DNA from: Anaeromassilibacillus sp001305115 | GTDB taxonomy: Bacteria > Bacillota > Clostridia > Oscillospirales > Acutalibacteraceae | Assembly (NCBI GenBank): GCA_042854365.1 | Contig: AP031437.1 | Location: 2,356,001-2,420,000, forward strand | Reading direction: 5' to 3' | Length of the DNA stretch: 64,000 bases | Part shown: piece by piece, positions 57,201-63,632 of the stretch | How the letters are laid out: every line of letters starts with the position of its first letter | Position numbering within the stretch: the stretch's first letter is position 1 | Notes under the pieces: generated by a model | The model's input: only the letters and a program-made list of their open reading frames with translations | Databases searched by the model: none | What the model was told of the DNA's origin: nothing | Program-made: the position numbers and the translations under genes

Positions 57201-57911
57201 TGTGATGTTAAAATCGTGTGCGGTATAGCTGTCTTCTGAATAGCCCACTTCGTGACCATTTACATAGACATAATATGCAGACTCCACACCTTCAAAGGTG
57301 ATAAAGGTCTGGCGTCCATCAAAACTATCCGGCGTCTCAAAGGTAGTACGATAGTAGCCAACCGGGTTATAAACCGTAGCTGCATATCCGTTCGCCGAAT
57401 CGTTTCTGTTTTCAAAGTTCTGCCACGGATAGGACTGATTGGTGTAAATTGGGGAGTCATATTTGAAATCTCCGCGCTCATCGCGATAGGTCTGCCAGCT
57501 CTGCGGAACGTATTCCTTATTGAACGCTGCCTGATCCTCTGCGCTGAGTGTCTCTGCCAGCCAAGTCTTGTCCTTTTCCTTCGCTTCTGCCGGGGTAGTT
57601 ACCAGGGCAAAATCCCACTCTTTCCCCGAAAGTTTCTGGTAATATGCAGAAGGCTCGTCCTCATCCAAAGCGGATGCTTCATTTTCCAAAGCCTTGCTTG
57701 CACTTTCATAGGGGATAAACAATGCATGACCGGGCTCACGGTTGACTTCATAAGTCTGTAATTGGTCATACCACTCTTCCCCTTGGAATTCTGGATTCAC
57801 TGGAACGGCGGAACCGATGGTACTCATTCCGCTGAATGTTGAGCAAACCAACGCAAACGCCAGAACAAACGACGCTGTTCGTTTGATTTGCTTTCCTCTT
57901 TCTTTCTTCAT
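51237..57911 (-). CDS. Giant secreted GH2 beta-galactosidase (second copy)
   Basis: A 2224-residue secreted enzyme; AAGGAGG precedes the ATG, and the signal peptide ends near residue 35. The GH2 core has acid/base E542 (SLGNEAT) and nucleophile E630 (SEYAHSMGN). One LamG domain (about 705-865) sits inside the barrel after GGFIWDWMDQ, which resumes at YFWGYGGDWID. Next: Bgal_small (about 1074-1377), a cadherin-like domain, NPCBM (1480-1627), Big_4 (1637-1720), an InlB-like repeat, FIVAR units, a Ser/Gly linker and the shared terminal module (about 2136-2224). It is homologous to the other GH2 but clearly diverged, so the two may differ in linkage preference. No sortase or SLH signal. Confidence 0.93.
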   Translation of the reverse strand: MKKERGKQIKRTASFVLAFALVCSTFSGMSTIGSAVPVNPEFQGEEWYDQLQTYEVNREPGHALFIPYESASKALENEASALDEDEPSAYYQKLSGKEWDFALVTTPAEAKEKDKTWLAETLSAEDQAAFNKEYVPQSWQTYRDERGDFKYDSPIYTNQSYPWQNFENRNDSANGYAATVYNPVGYYRTTFETPDSFDGRQTFITFEGVESAYYVYVNGHEVGYSEDSYTAHDFNITPYLHTDGTPNTLAVKVFRWSDGSFLENQDFIRLSGIFRDVSIYSKANVELRDFFVHTTLDDKEDAVNSDATLALDVDVRSLDPSISGDYNVTATLYDMDDQKIESMEIPVNGVEAAPEDFEERIDTTGTRATGSMKIENPDKWFADTPNLYKLLIELKDSEGNVIETACQRVGFREVDKVIINDDNQQQMQINGEKIVFRGVNRHETDLMKGRALEKDEIVTDLKMMKQFNVNAIRTSHYPENKLTYELADELGLYICAEANIESHSDLPSANPEFNGMVLDRTQTMVENLKNHPSVVIWSLGNEATYASANTDREDYCFRISSDWILERDPSRIRKYERDNKGYNINAEDPMNTDYRERCLVDIYSVQYPAQGGATGYAQNSNNKFPYIWSEYAHSMGNALGSFDEYWKEVRSNENVQGGFIWDWMDQSVATRFPENTTFHQVKDSKTGVLSNTEISDMDAVFAEGRNGTLAAKSPIFMPAKQELNANSTEGITLEAWVKPNSMPSADQAIISKGDGSYNLKYSATNGSHLEFFVNGWSAGTLTVPLPDNYVGEWHHLVGTLNADGVYTMYIDGKEAGSKTVNVSKPYDNSLDYGLAIGNDPQYTSRAFDGLIDSARVYNRALTAEEVANAYAGNEISVADDSVVFATNFAEEDIPLTGGTDYPEEGYFWGYGGDWIDSKVNDNWFCGNGVVYADRTPSAKLYEVKKVHQEVSFYDDGKIEDGEVRVVNEFLNTNLDNYDITWELKEDDQVINSGTLDLNTAPQTEETVQIDLGIDPDTIEENSDYLLNFSVRTKEDTAWAEAGFEVAYEQFELEFDPAVKAEALNVSGMNPFTSIEGLEDDADVLTASGITDQGQEFSFSLNKTTGVLENYTVDGTTLIEKGPVLNLYRATIDNDGSMGQDLKNIFDTMTDPQVEVSVPTAKETKDKVILVSLKGDLGINAANQVDYKFYSNGDIVVTNSLLPNASLGNLPRVGMKMEVNSDLQNMEYYGRGPVENYSDRNSGSLVDVYNTDENGENLTVDGQEFKYLHPQEFANRTDVRWTSLTDENGNGLMIAAEDTMETGATRYQPEAMGIGNRGTSSTSAGRHIYQIEQSENIVWTVDYMQRGLGNNSCGGSTALPAFQVPSDRNVTHSFRIIPITNQTDKMEESKLDFDTVFNVIDKVTINGVEMASFDPVKTDYEMSYLEGSFVGVPLVEVEKTSDDAGTVEIQQADGVPGTAVITATDKYGVSKTYTINFTETTSAYAGDMQWMVNECGYSTTKIDRSIDGNPLKLTVDGKEKTFAKGIGTHATSRIVIDISGKGYERFQAMVGVDREQYGNTTANLEFRVYFDDDSANLAFESGAMRSTSEAQEVDVPIPADAKTITLYVDELGGNGNDHADWADAQFICSTAAPVIESIQKPESVTVETGTSFEELTAELPTLVATLLDTGKLAYLPVTWEQGDYDGDVAGTYTLNGVMEVPEDVTNNAGQPTIEVIVSDDTPVPTPSGATVNYNGGTVKLTIDGEEQKLADLIGSYHSDAEAGSQVEMVFKPAVEGRVIQSVTINGEVDETFTGGTEYTYILNVEEENEEVDLQFTVTDRTILDSIIDYAKGLVEDGVLEDEDRLEEVKEKFRVRLDTAVAVQEDYSATQEEINQAWSDLLDIIHVIDFSKGDKTTLDALIKSVENLQKDGFTSSTWDAFEKALTAAQKVNDDVDAMQDEITEAYNALDQAIKDLQFVSDKDQLNLALTEAKKVLDNLGDYSNSQEEKDALQRAYDAALKVYNDEEALQEEVEEVTSNLTSALAVMRLVPNRGALEELVNELSNKNLNKYTAASANAFRKALNAANDGLADPNLTEKRAKELIENLELAEKNLKTDSKGSSSSGSGSSSNRKPVGNTSGEGTAVAVMNGASTVANAASVVSDTTVNFTMKRGSAYCFKMTVVNGNNQAPSFTVGNGNVLKTQFVAKVGNDYYYRVYAIGTPGQSTGVYTTLSGQNAVKHCTVTIG

Positions 57912-58341
57912 TAGGTCCTCCTTCTCAAAACATACTCATTTTTTCTCTCCAAAAGTGCAATCCGAGCAGGAAACAACCAACCGGAAGCACTCAAAATCAT
58001 ATAGGTATCAGGCTCCTTTCCATTTTAAAATAAAAAATCTGTGCGTAATTTGCACAAATTTTGTCACAAAAAAAGAAGCGTTTCTTTTGCCTTAGATAAA
58101 TCATCTAATTTCAGCTAACGCTTACGAACTATATTATATAATCTATTTACAAAGAAAGCAACACCTTATGTAAAAATTTTCCTAAAAAAATAATTTTAAC
58201 CTTTTATCTGTGTGATAAAGTGCTAAATCAATACAATCTTGCTGCAATTGTTCGATTGTTTACAATTTATTGTTGAATTCGTGTTTTGAAAGGCTTAAAC
58301 TGATTCTAAAGAACTCCCTTTCAGAAAGGAATGTTTCATTT
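57912..58341. other. Divergent promoter region (second GH2 / zinc-ribbon gene)
   Basis: 430 AT-rich bases. The GH2 promoter should be near its start; the plus-strand part (58230-58300) carries ATTGTTGAATT, a word also found beside the Ter operon promoter. No gene is supported here; a TTG-initiated extension of the next gene from 58270 is possible but less likely. Confidence 0.4.
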
Positions 58342-58734
58342 TTGGATTGGCTACGAAGATTTATGATGGGACGATATGGTCCGGATCAACTGGGTTTTGC
58401 CTTGATGATCATCTATTTGATCCTGATCTTCTTATCTCCGCTTACCGGATTCTGGTTACTGCGATTGGTGGCCCTGGCATTGTTAGCGTGGTGTTTCTTT
58501 CGAATGTTGTCTCGCAATACGTCCAAACGTTATGCGGAGAATCTAAAATTTCTGGCTTTGTGGAACCCAATTAAAAGCCAGTTTCAGAAGTTCCAGGCAC
58601 GGTTTAAAGACTCCAAAACTCATCGCTACTACAAATGCCCCAACTGTAAAAGTACCCTACGAGTCCCGCGCGGGAGGGGCAAAATCCAGATCACTTGTCC
58701 TGTGTGCCATACCGAGTTTATTAAAAAGACATAA
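58342..58734 (+). CDS. Small membrane protein with C-terminal zinc ribbon
   Basis: About 130 residues: two hydrophobic helices (FALMIIYLILIFLSPL and LLRLVALALLAWCFF), a basic cytoplasmic stretch, then a zinc ribbon made of CPNC and CPVC separated by about 18 residues. Such proteins are common and uncharacterised in Clostridia. The start is unsure: a TTG at 58342 has AAAGGA 11 bases upstream, an ATG at 58363 would trim 7 residues, and a TTG at 58270 would add 24. A terminator follows within 10 bases. Confidence 0.7.
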   Translation: MDWLRRFMMGRYGPDQLGFALMIIYLILIFLSPLTGFWLLRLVALALLAWCFFRMLSRNTSKRYAENLKFLALWNPIKSQFQKFQARFKDSKTHRYYKCPNCKSTLRVPRGRGKIQITCPVCHTEFIKKT

Positions 58735-58739
58735 TGAAG

Positions 58740-58786
58740 AGAGTATCCTTCAGCCAAGCTACGACTGAAGGATACTCTTGTTTTTT
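58740..58786 (+). terminator. Terminator after the zinc-ribbon membrane protein gene
   Basis: A perfect 14-bp stem (AGAGTATCCTTCAG with its complement) followed by TGTTTTTT. Confidence 0.88.
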
Positions 58787-58892
58787 AGAAACCCAGATAT
58801 TTTCCCAAACAGAAAGAGGACGCCTCTTTCCTATGAATCGAACAATTCATAGTTTAGGGACATCCTCTTCGGAATATCGTCTTTACAGACCC

Positions 58893-59357
58893 TTAAATCA
58901 GGTCCAGTATGTCACACTGTAATATGTCGGCAATGCGCTTCCATGTGCGGACATCCGGCTCTACCTCACAATGCTCCCATTGATACAACAGCGCCTGCGA
59001 AATTTCCAAACGGTCGGCTAATTCTGCACGAGTCAAATTTGCAAGCTCCCTTTGACGGATTAGTTTCTTGTCACGTTCTACTAGAATTGCCAGTTTTTTC
59101 GCTTCATCGATTAAAAGAGGACAACCATTATGTCCTTGTAAGCCGCAGGGATTTCCATCCGGATTTAAAATCATCGGCACCCCGTCCTGTGCACTCAATA
59201 CATATCCCTTTGGCAATTGGTAGTCCCTTCCTCCGTCGTCTTCTCCTTTCATCGTAGGGTCTTGCTCATCCCATGGTACTAGGGAAAAGGTTTCACCCAG
59301 CAATTCTTCATAAGGCGCGTCGTAACAGTTGATCCGATAAAGTGTTACCGTATCCAT
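58893..59357 (-). CDS. Helix-turn-helix protein with unidentified N-terminal domain
   Basis: A 154-residue protein. The last ~60 residues form an XRE-type helix-turn-helix (RELANLTRAELADRLEISQA, then QWEHCEVEPDVRTWKRIADI). The N-terminal ~90 residues do not match a family I know; they hold an NPDGNPCGLQGHNGCPL stretch with two cysteines. I choose ATG 59357 with GGAGGG upstream. It overlaps the C-GCAxxG-C-C gene by 13 bases, so the two are cotranscribed, perhaps as a regulator and its redox- or metal-linked partner. Confidence 0.78.
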   Translation of the reverse strand: MDTVTLYRINCYDAPYEELLGETFSLVPWDEQDPTMKGEDDGGRDYQLPKGYVLSAQDGVPMILNPDGNPCGLQGHNGCPLLIDEAKKLAILVERDKKLIRQRELANLTRAELADRLEISQALLYQWEHCEVEPDVRTWKRIADILQCDILDLI

Positions 59358-59797
59358 GTACAACCCTCCAAAATTTCCGCCGCACAAGCTGCTAATTCGG
59401 CACAGGGGCGTTTTTGATAGTAATCTTTTGTACGCGCGCTTGGAATAGGGCTATTATCCGCGTCTTTCACTCCTGCTAATAGCTCCGCGCAGACAATAGA
59501 CCCGTTCTCTTTGCGAAACTGCTCTGCTATTCGTTGAATCTCCTGGTAGAGTTCCTTCTTCTCCACGGTTGCCTTTGGATCGGAATAACCGAGTTTTGCG
59601 CTCGCTACAAATACCATCCCAGAAACCGTTCCACACACCTGACGCAAGCGGCCCATCCCTCCGCCAAAGCCCGACACAAGCTGAACCGCCATATCAAAAT
59701 CTAAGCCGAGCTCCTCTGCAAAAGCGCCAACAACTGCTTGTGCGCAATTGTATCCCTGTAAGAATAGAGCTTTGGCCTTTTCTCCTTTTTCGCTCAT
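59345..59797 (-). CDS. C-GCAxxG-C-C family protein
   Basis: About 150 residues with the family signature: GYNCAQAV near the N-terminus, GFGGGMGR, CGTVSGM, and further cysteines in the C-terminal part (IVCAEL, RPCAELAACAAEIL). The family is widespread in anaerobes and is thought to bind a metal or iron-sulfur cluster; its role is unknown. AAAGGAG suits the ATG at 59797 better than the one at 59803. First gene of a two-gene operon with the HTH protein. Confidence 0.88.
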   Translation of the reverse strand: MSEKGEKAKALFLQGYNCAQAVVGAFAEELGLDFDMAVQLVSGFGGGMGRLRQVCGTVSGMVFVASAKLGYSDPKATVEKKELYQEIQRIAEQFRKENGSIVCAELLAGVKDADNSPIPSARTKDYYQKRPCAELAACAAEILEGCTWIR

Positions 59798-59906
59798 TTT
59801 CATTCTCCTTTATAGACTTGGGGAGTCCCCCAATTTTTACTTCTTATAAATCTTCAAAACTTATCGAACTCTTTTATAACAGTCAATTTTATCATTTATC
59901 ATCTAG

Positions 59907-60676
59907 GGCGTGAAGTTATTATAACATCCATCCTCAGATCGTTGTTTTCCTTTTCCTTATGAGCCAATGTTTATCTACCGGCTGATGTTTCAATTTTCTC
60001 CCAGCCGTCGGAAATCTTCGATTTCCGCTTACGGCGTGAGGTTATTATAACATCCATCCTCAGATCGTTGCTTTCCTTTTCCTCTTGAGCCGATGTTCCC
60101 TATCGGCTGATGTTTCAATGTTCTCTCAGCCGTCGAAAATCTTTGATTTCCGCTTACGGCGTGAGGTTATTATAACATCCATCCTCAGATCGTTGCTTTC
60201 CTTTTCCTTATGAGCCAATGTTCCCTACCGGCTGATGTTTCAATGTTCTCTCAGCCGTCGGAAATCTTCGATTTCCGCTTACGGCGTGAGGTTATTATAA
60301 CATCCATTCTCAGATCGTTGCTTTCCTTTTCCTTATGAGCCAATGTTCCCTACCGGCTGATGTTTCAATGTTCTCTCAGCCGTCGGAAATCTTCGATTTC
60401 CGCTTACGGCGTGAGGTTATTATAACATCCATTCTCAGATCGTTGCTTTCCTTTTCCTTATGAGCCAATGTTCCCTACCGGCTGATGTTTCAATGTTCTC
60501 TCAGCCGTCGGAAATCTTCGATTTCCGCTTACGGCGTGAGGTTATTATAACATCCATTCTCAGATCGTTGCTTTCCTTTTCCTTATGAGCCAATGTTCCC
60601 TACCGGCTGATGTTTCAATGTTCTCTCAGCCGTCGGAAATCTTCGATTTCCGCTTACGGCGTGAGGTTATTATAAC
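59907..60676. repeat. 125-bp tandem repeat array (six full units plus a partial)
   Basis: Units start at 59907, 60033, 60158, 60283, 60408 and 60533, and a truncated seventh starts at 60658. All but the first are exactly 125 bases; units 3-6 are almost identical and the first two more diverged. Each unit contains GTTATTATAAC (5-bp arms around one base), CGGCTGA/TCAGCCG, and a stem of CGGAAATC-TTC-GATTTCCG nested in GCCGT/ACGGC. The length is not a multiple of three, so it is noncoding. It fills the space before the radical-SAM gene; no spacers, so not CRISPR. Confidence 0.93.
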
Positions 60677-60770
60677 GCAAATTCACAATGGTTGCAATTT
60701 CCACTTGACTTCTTCGAAAAAACGTTCTATACTATCATATGCGAACATTTGTTTATTTCGAGGTACTCTT

Positions 60771-62090
60771 ATGACGACCATGGAAAAATTGACCATTCTT
60801 ACAGATGCTGCTAAATACGACGTAGCCTGCACTTCCAGCGGAATCGATCGCCGCGGAAAAACCGGACAACTAGGCAGTGCGGTTAAAATGGGCATATGCC
60901 ACAGTTTTGCGTCGGATGGCCGATGCATTTCTCTTTTAAAAGTACTCATGACCAATGCCTGTATTTACGACTGTCAATACTGTGTAAACCGCCGTTCCAA
61001 CGATACGGCACGGGCGGCATTCACCCCACGCGAACTTGCCGATTTGACCATTGGATTTTACCGACGCAACTATATTGAAGGGCTTTTTCTAAGTTCTGCC
61101 GTTATCAAAAGTCCGGACTATACCTGTGAACTCCTCATCGAGACATTGCGCATCCTCCGAACAGAGTATGGTTTTCGCGGATATATCCATGTAAAAGCAA
61201 TTCCCGGGGCCGACGAGAATTTGCTGACACGTTTAGGGATGCTTACCGACCGCATGAGCGTTAATATCGAGCTTCCATCCGAACGAAGCCTCAAACTTCT
61301 TGCTCCAGACAAGACAAAACATTCCATTTTAAAACCAATGGGGCTAATTGCAAATCGAATTCAAGAAGCCCATCACGACCTTGTCCGGTATCGAAACACG
61401 CCCAAATTCGCTCCCGCCGGACAGAGTACCCAAATGATTATCGGCGCTACGCCGGACTCAGATTGGGACATTCTCCGCTTGACAGAAGGCCTCTACAAAA
61501 AGTATGGCCTACGCCGGGTATTCTACTCTGCCTATATGCCGGTTTCAGAAAATACGCTGCTCCCCCCAAAGGGGACAAAGCCTCCTCTTTTACGTGAACA
61601 CCGGCTCTATCAAGCGGACTGGTTGCTCCGCTATTATGGATTTGCTGCCGACGAATTGCTCGATGAACGCCACCCCAGCTTTCATCCTCTTGTGGACCCC
61701 AAATGCGGCTGGGCAGTCAATCATATGGAACAATTTCCCGTCGAAATCAACACAGCCCCCTATGAAATGCTTTTGCGAGTACCGGGGATTGGTGTGCGCT
61801 GCGCCCAACGCATCCGTGCTGTACGCCGGTGTCATTCCCTTGACTTTGACGGTCTGAAAAAGATTGGCGTTGTTTTGAAACGTGCGCAGTACTTTATCAC
61901 CTGCTCTGGAAAGATACGGGAAGGCCTGCGTTTTACTCCTGAGAGTATTTTACGCGCTTTGATCTCCGAAGAAAAGCAAAAGTTCGTTGTTTCAGACATT
62001 CCAGAACAGCTATCCTTTTTTAGCACGCCCCCTGTTCCGAATTCAAGTGACACGACCAACTTTCCGGAACTCGCTCAAAAGGAGGCTTAA
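60771..62090 (+). CDS. Radical SAM protein, putative DNA modification/repair (TIGR03916-like)
   Basis: A ~439-residue cytoplasmic radical SAM enzyme. The cluster motif is C64-x3-C68-x2-C71 (ACIYDCQYC). A C-terminal helix-hairpin-helix (LRVPGIGVRCAQRI) suggests DNA contact. Together with the next gene it forms the pair named for its linkage to uracil-DNA glycosylase-like genes; the reaction is unproven. I start it at ATG 60771 (GAGG 7 bases upstream, just outside the repeat array). Only 3 bases separate it from the partner. Confidence 0.9.
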   Translation: MTTMEKLTILTDAAKYDVACTSSGIDRRGKTGQLGSAVKMGICHSFASDGRCISLLKVLMTNACIYDCQYCVNRRSNDTARAAFTPRELADLTIGFYRRNYIEGLFLSSAVIKSPDYTCELLIETLRILRTEYGFRGYIHVKAIPGADENLLTRLGMLTDRMSVNIELPSERSLKLLAPDKTKHSILKPMGLIANRIQEAHHDLVRYRNTPKFAPAGQSTQMIIGATPDSDWDILRLTEGLYKKYGLRRVFYSAYMPVSENTLLPPKGTKPPLLREHRLYQADWLLRYYGFAADELLDERHPSFHPLVDPKCGWAVNHMEQFPVEINTAPYEMLLRVPGIGVRCAQRIRAVRRCHSLDFDGLKKIGVVLKRAQYFITCSGKIREGLRFTPESILRALISEEKQKFVVSDIPEQLSFFSTPPVPNSSDTTNFPELAQKEA

Positions 62091-62093
62091 TTT

Positions 62094-62897
62094 ATGGTAG
62101 CCTATCGCTATGACGGCAGCTTTGAAGGTTTTCTATGTTGTATCTTTGAAAGCTATACCAAGCGTGAAGTTCCCGCACAGATTTTCTCTGATGAAGAAGC
62201 ACAAGTATCACTCTACCCGGAAAAGTGGATTGAAACCGATTCCGGCCACGCGGAGCGAGTTTATGTTTCCCTATCCCGCAAAATCTCCCCGCAAGCCCGC
62301 GAATGGATTGAAGTGGGGTTTCTCTCCTGTCTACCGAAACGGGAACTCATACTTTACCGGTTCATCCGTATGGGTTATTCATATGGTGCACAGGTAACCA
62401 ATTGGCTTGCCGACGACACGGTAAATACTCTGAATAAAGCAGTTTTTGCAGCCAGTCATGAAGCTCATCTCCTGACGGGATTTCTTCGTTTTTCTGAACA
62501 AAACGGTACTCTCGCCGCAATCATTACTCCGAAAAACCGGGTACTCCCCCTGATTTTGGAACACTTCAGCAGCCGTTTCAATGGAGAAACATTTCTTATT
62601 TATGATAAAACACACCATATGGCCCTCGTTCACCAACCGGGCCAGGACGCTATTATTCCTCTCGAAAACTTTACTTTGGAGCATCCAAATGAGACAGAAC
62701 AACAATTTCGTGCACTTTGGAAACGATTTTATCACACCATCGGCATCGAAGGGCGTTTCAATCCAAAATGCCGTATGACCCATATGCCAAAGCGATATTG
62801 GGAAAACATGACTGAATTTCTTGATTCCGCTCTTCCAGGCAATGAAGTACCTGCCACAGAGATTTCTTCCCCAATGTCGCGAAAATATCTGGAATAG
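62094..62897 (+). CDS. TIGR03915/DUF4130-family putative DNA repair protein
   Basis: A 267-residue protein that opens MVAYRYDGSFEGFLCCIFE, as is typical of the family that always accompanies the radical SAM protein upstream; its C-terminal half has FYHTIGIEGRFNPKCR and MPKRYWENMTEF. In other bacteria this domain is often fused to uracil-DNA glycosylase, hence the repair proposal; no glycosylase domain is attached here. AAAGGAGG overlaps the end of the first gene. A terminator follows at 63009. Confidence 0.9.
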   Translation: MVAYRYDGSFEGFLCCIFESYTKREVPAQIFSDEEAQVSLYPEKWIETDSGHAERVYVSLSRKISPQAREWIEVGFLSCLPKRELILYRFIRMGYSYGAQVTNWLADDTVNTLNKAVFAASHEAHLLTGFLRFSEQNGTLAAIITPKNRVLPLILEHFSSRFNGETFLIYDKTHHMALVHQPGQDAIIPLENFTLEHPNETEQQFRALWKRFYHTIGIEGRFNPKCRMTHMPKRYWENMTEFLDSALPGNEVPATEISSPMSRKYLE

Positions 62898-63008
62898 ACC
62901 TTTTCCCCAAGCAGTCCCATTTACTATTGGTTGAACTATTTCCTCTTTCATTCTTCTATCTTTCGCAGGACCCCATTGTCACCCGCTATTCTTAAAAGTT
63001 ACAAAACC

Positions 63009-63051
63009 ATCGGCCGCCTCATGAGCCAAGCTTATGAGGCGGCCGATTTTA
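63009..63051 (+). terminator. Terminator of the radical SAM operon
   Basis: A perfect 14-bp stem (63009-63022 with 63034-63047) followed by TTTTAT. Confidence 0.88.
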
Positions 63052-63072
63052 TACAACCCTTATTGAGATAGG

Positions 63073-63464
63073 CTATTTTTGTGTGAAAAGGAAATTATCC
63101 CCTTCCTCTGAAAGGCTTCGTATAAAACCAATCCAACCACTATAACCGGGAGTTTCTTCCGACCGACATACTGGATGGTGTAGGCCTTTCGACCATTCGG
63201 CCTCCCGCCATAGCTGTGCTAAGTGATCAGCCAACCAGCGGTTTCTCTGCTGCATACAACTCCTGTTGTAGTGGGAACGCAGGCAAACACAATCGCCGCA
63301 ATTTGCCAGAATTCCCAGATGGTGTGCCCATTGGCTTGCGGCTCAGTGGCCCGTCTGCGATTCGCGGGAAAGGATTGCAACCAACATATGGATTTTTCCA
63401 AAAAGTCGTGTTATATGCATTCCTTCATCAACACTTTGGTTTTGAAATGACAAGTTTTGATAGC
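63073..63464 (-). pseudogene. Decayed coding-like region
   Basis: Short minus-strand reading frames with coding-like composition follow each other in different frames: 63073-63255 (ends EEGDNFLFTQK) and 63219-63401 (contains NGHTIWEFWQIAAIVFACV). Another frame running on from the fragment at 63465 reads GVYIGYQNLSFQNQSVDEG. None has a good start. It looks like the debris of one or more genes; I cannot name them. Confidence 0.35.
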
Positions 63465-63611
63465 CTATATAAACGCCAATATGTCCTTTTCCCTATTCAT
63501 CTTCATATTGCGAATAGCAACGTCCAACCACAGGCGTACTCCATCGGAAGTTATATCCGCATAATCAAGAAAAGACTCGCAAACATCGGATCTAGCCATG
63601 TACCCTGCCAT
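63465..63611 (-). pseudogene. PAS-like signalling gene fragment
   Basis: Forty-eight codons in frame with, and 8 codons after, the stop of the gene at 63633. The product includes SDVCESFLDYADITSDGVRL and ends NREKDILAFI. The pattern (DG-x-RLW, later DILAFI) recalls the PAS segment that precedes GGDEF domains in gut Clostridia, cut off before the rest. It has no clear ribosome binding site. Likely a remnant, or the tail of a gene broken by the stop at 63633. Confidence 0.4.
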
Positions 63612-63632
63612 AAACGGATTTACACCATCCTT

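Noticed and set aside
60016..60660. Repeat-unit stems as classical terminators
   Set aside because: The stems are not followed by T runs, and six in a row upstream of an expressed operon would make no sense as terminators.
59907..60676. Repeat array as a CRISPR locus
   Set aside because: Units are contiguous 125-bp copies with no unique spacers, and no cas genes are nearby.
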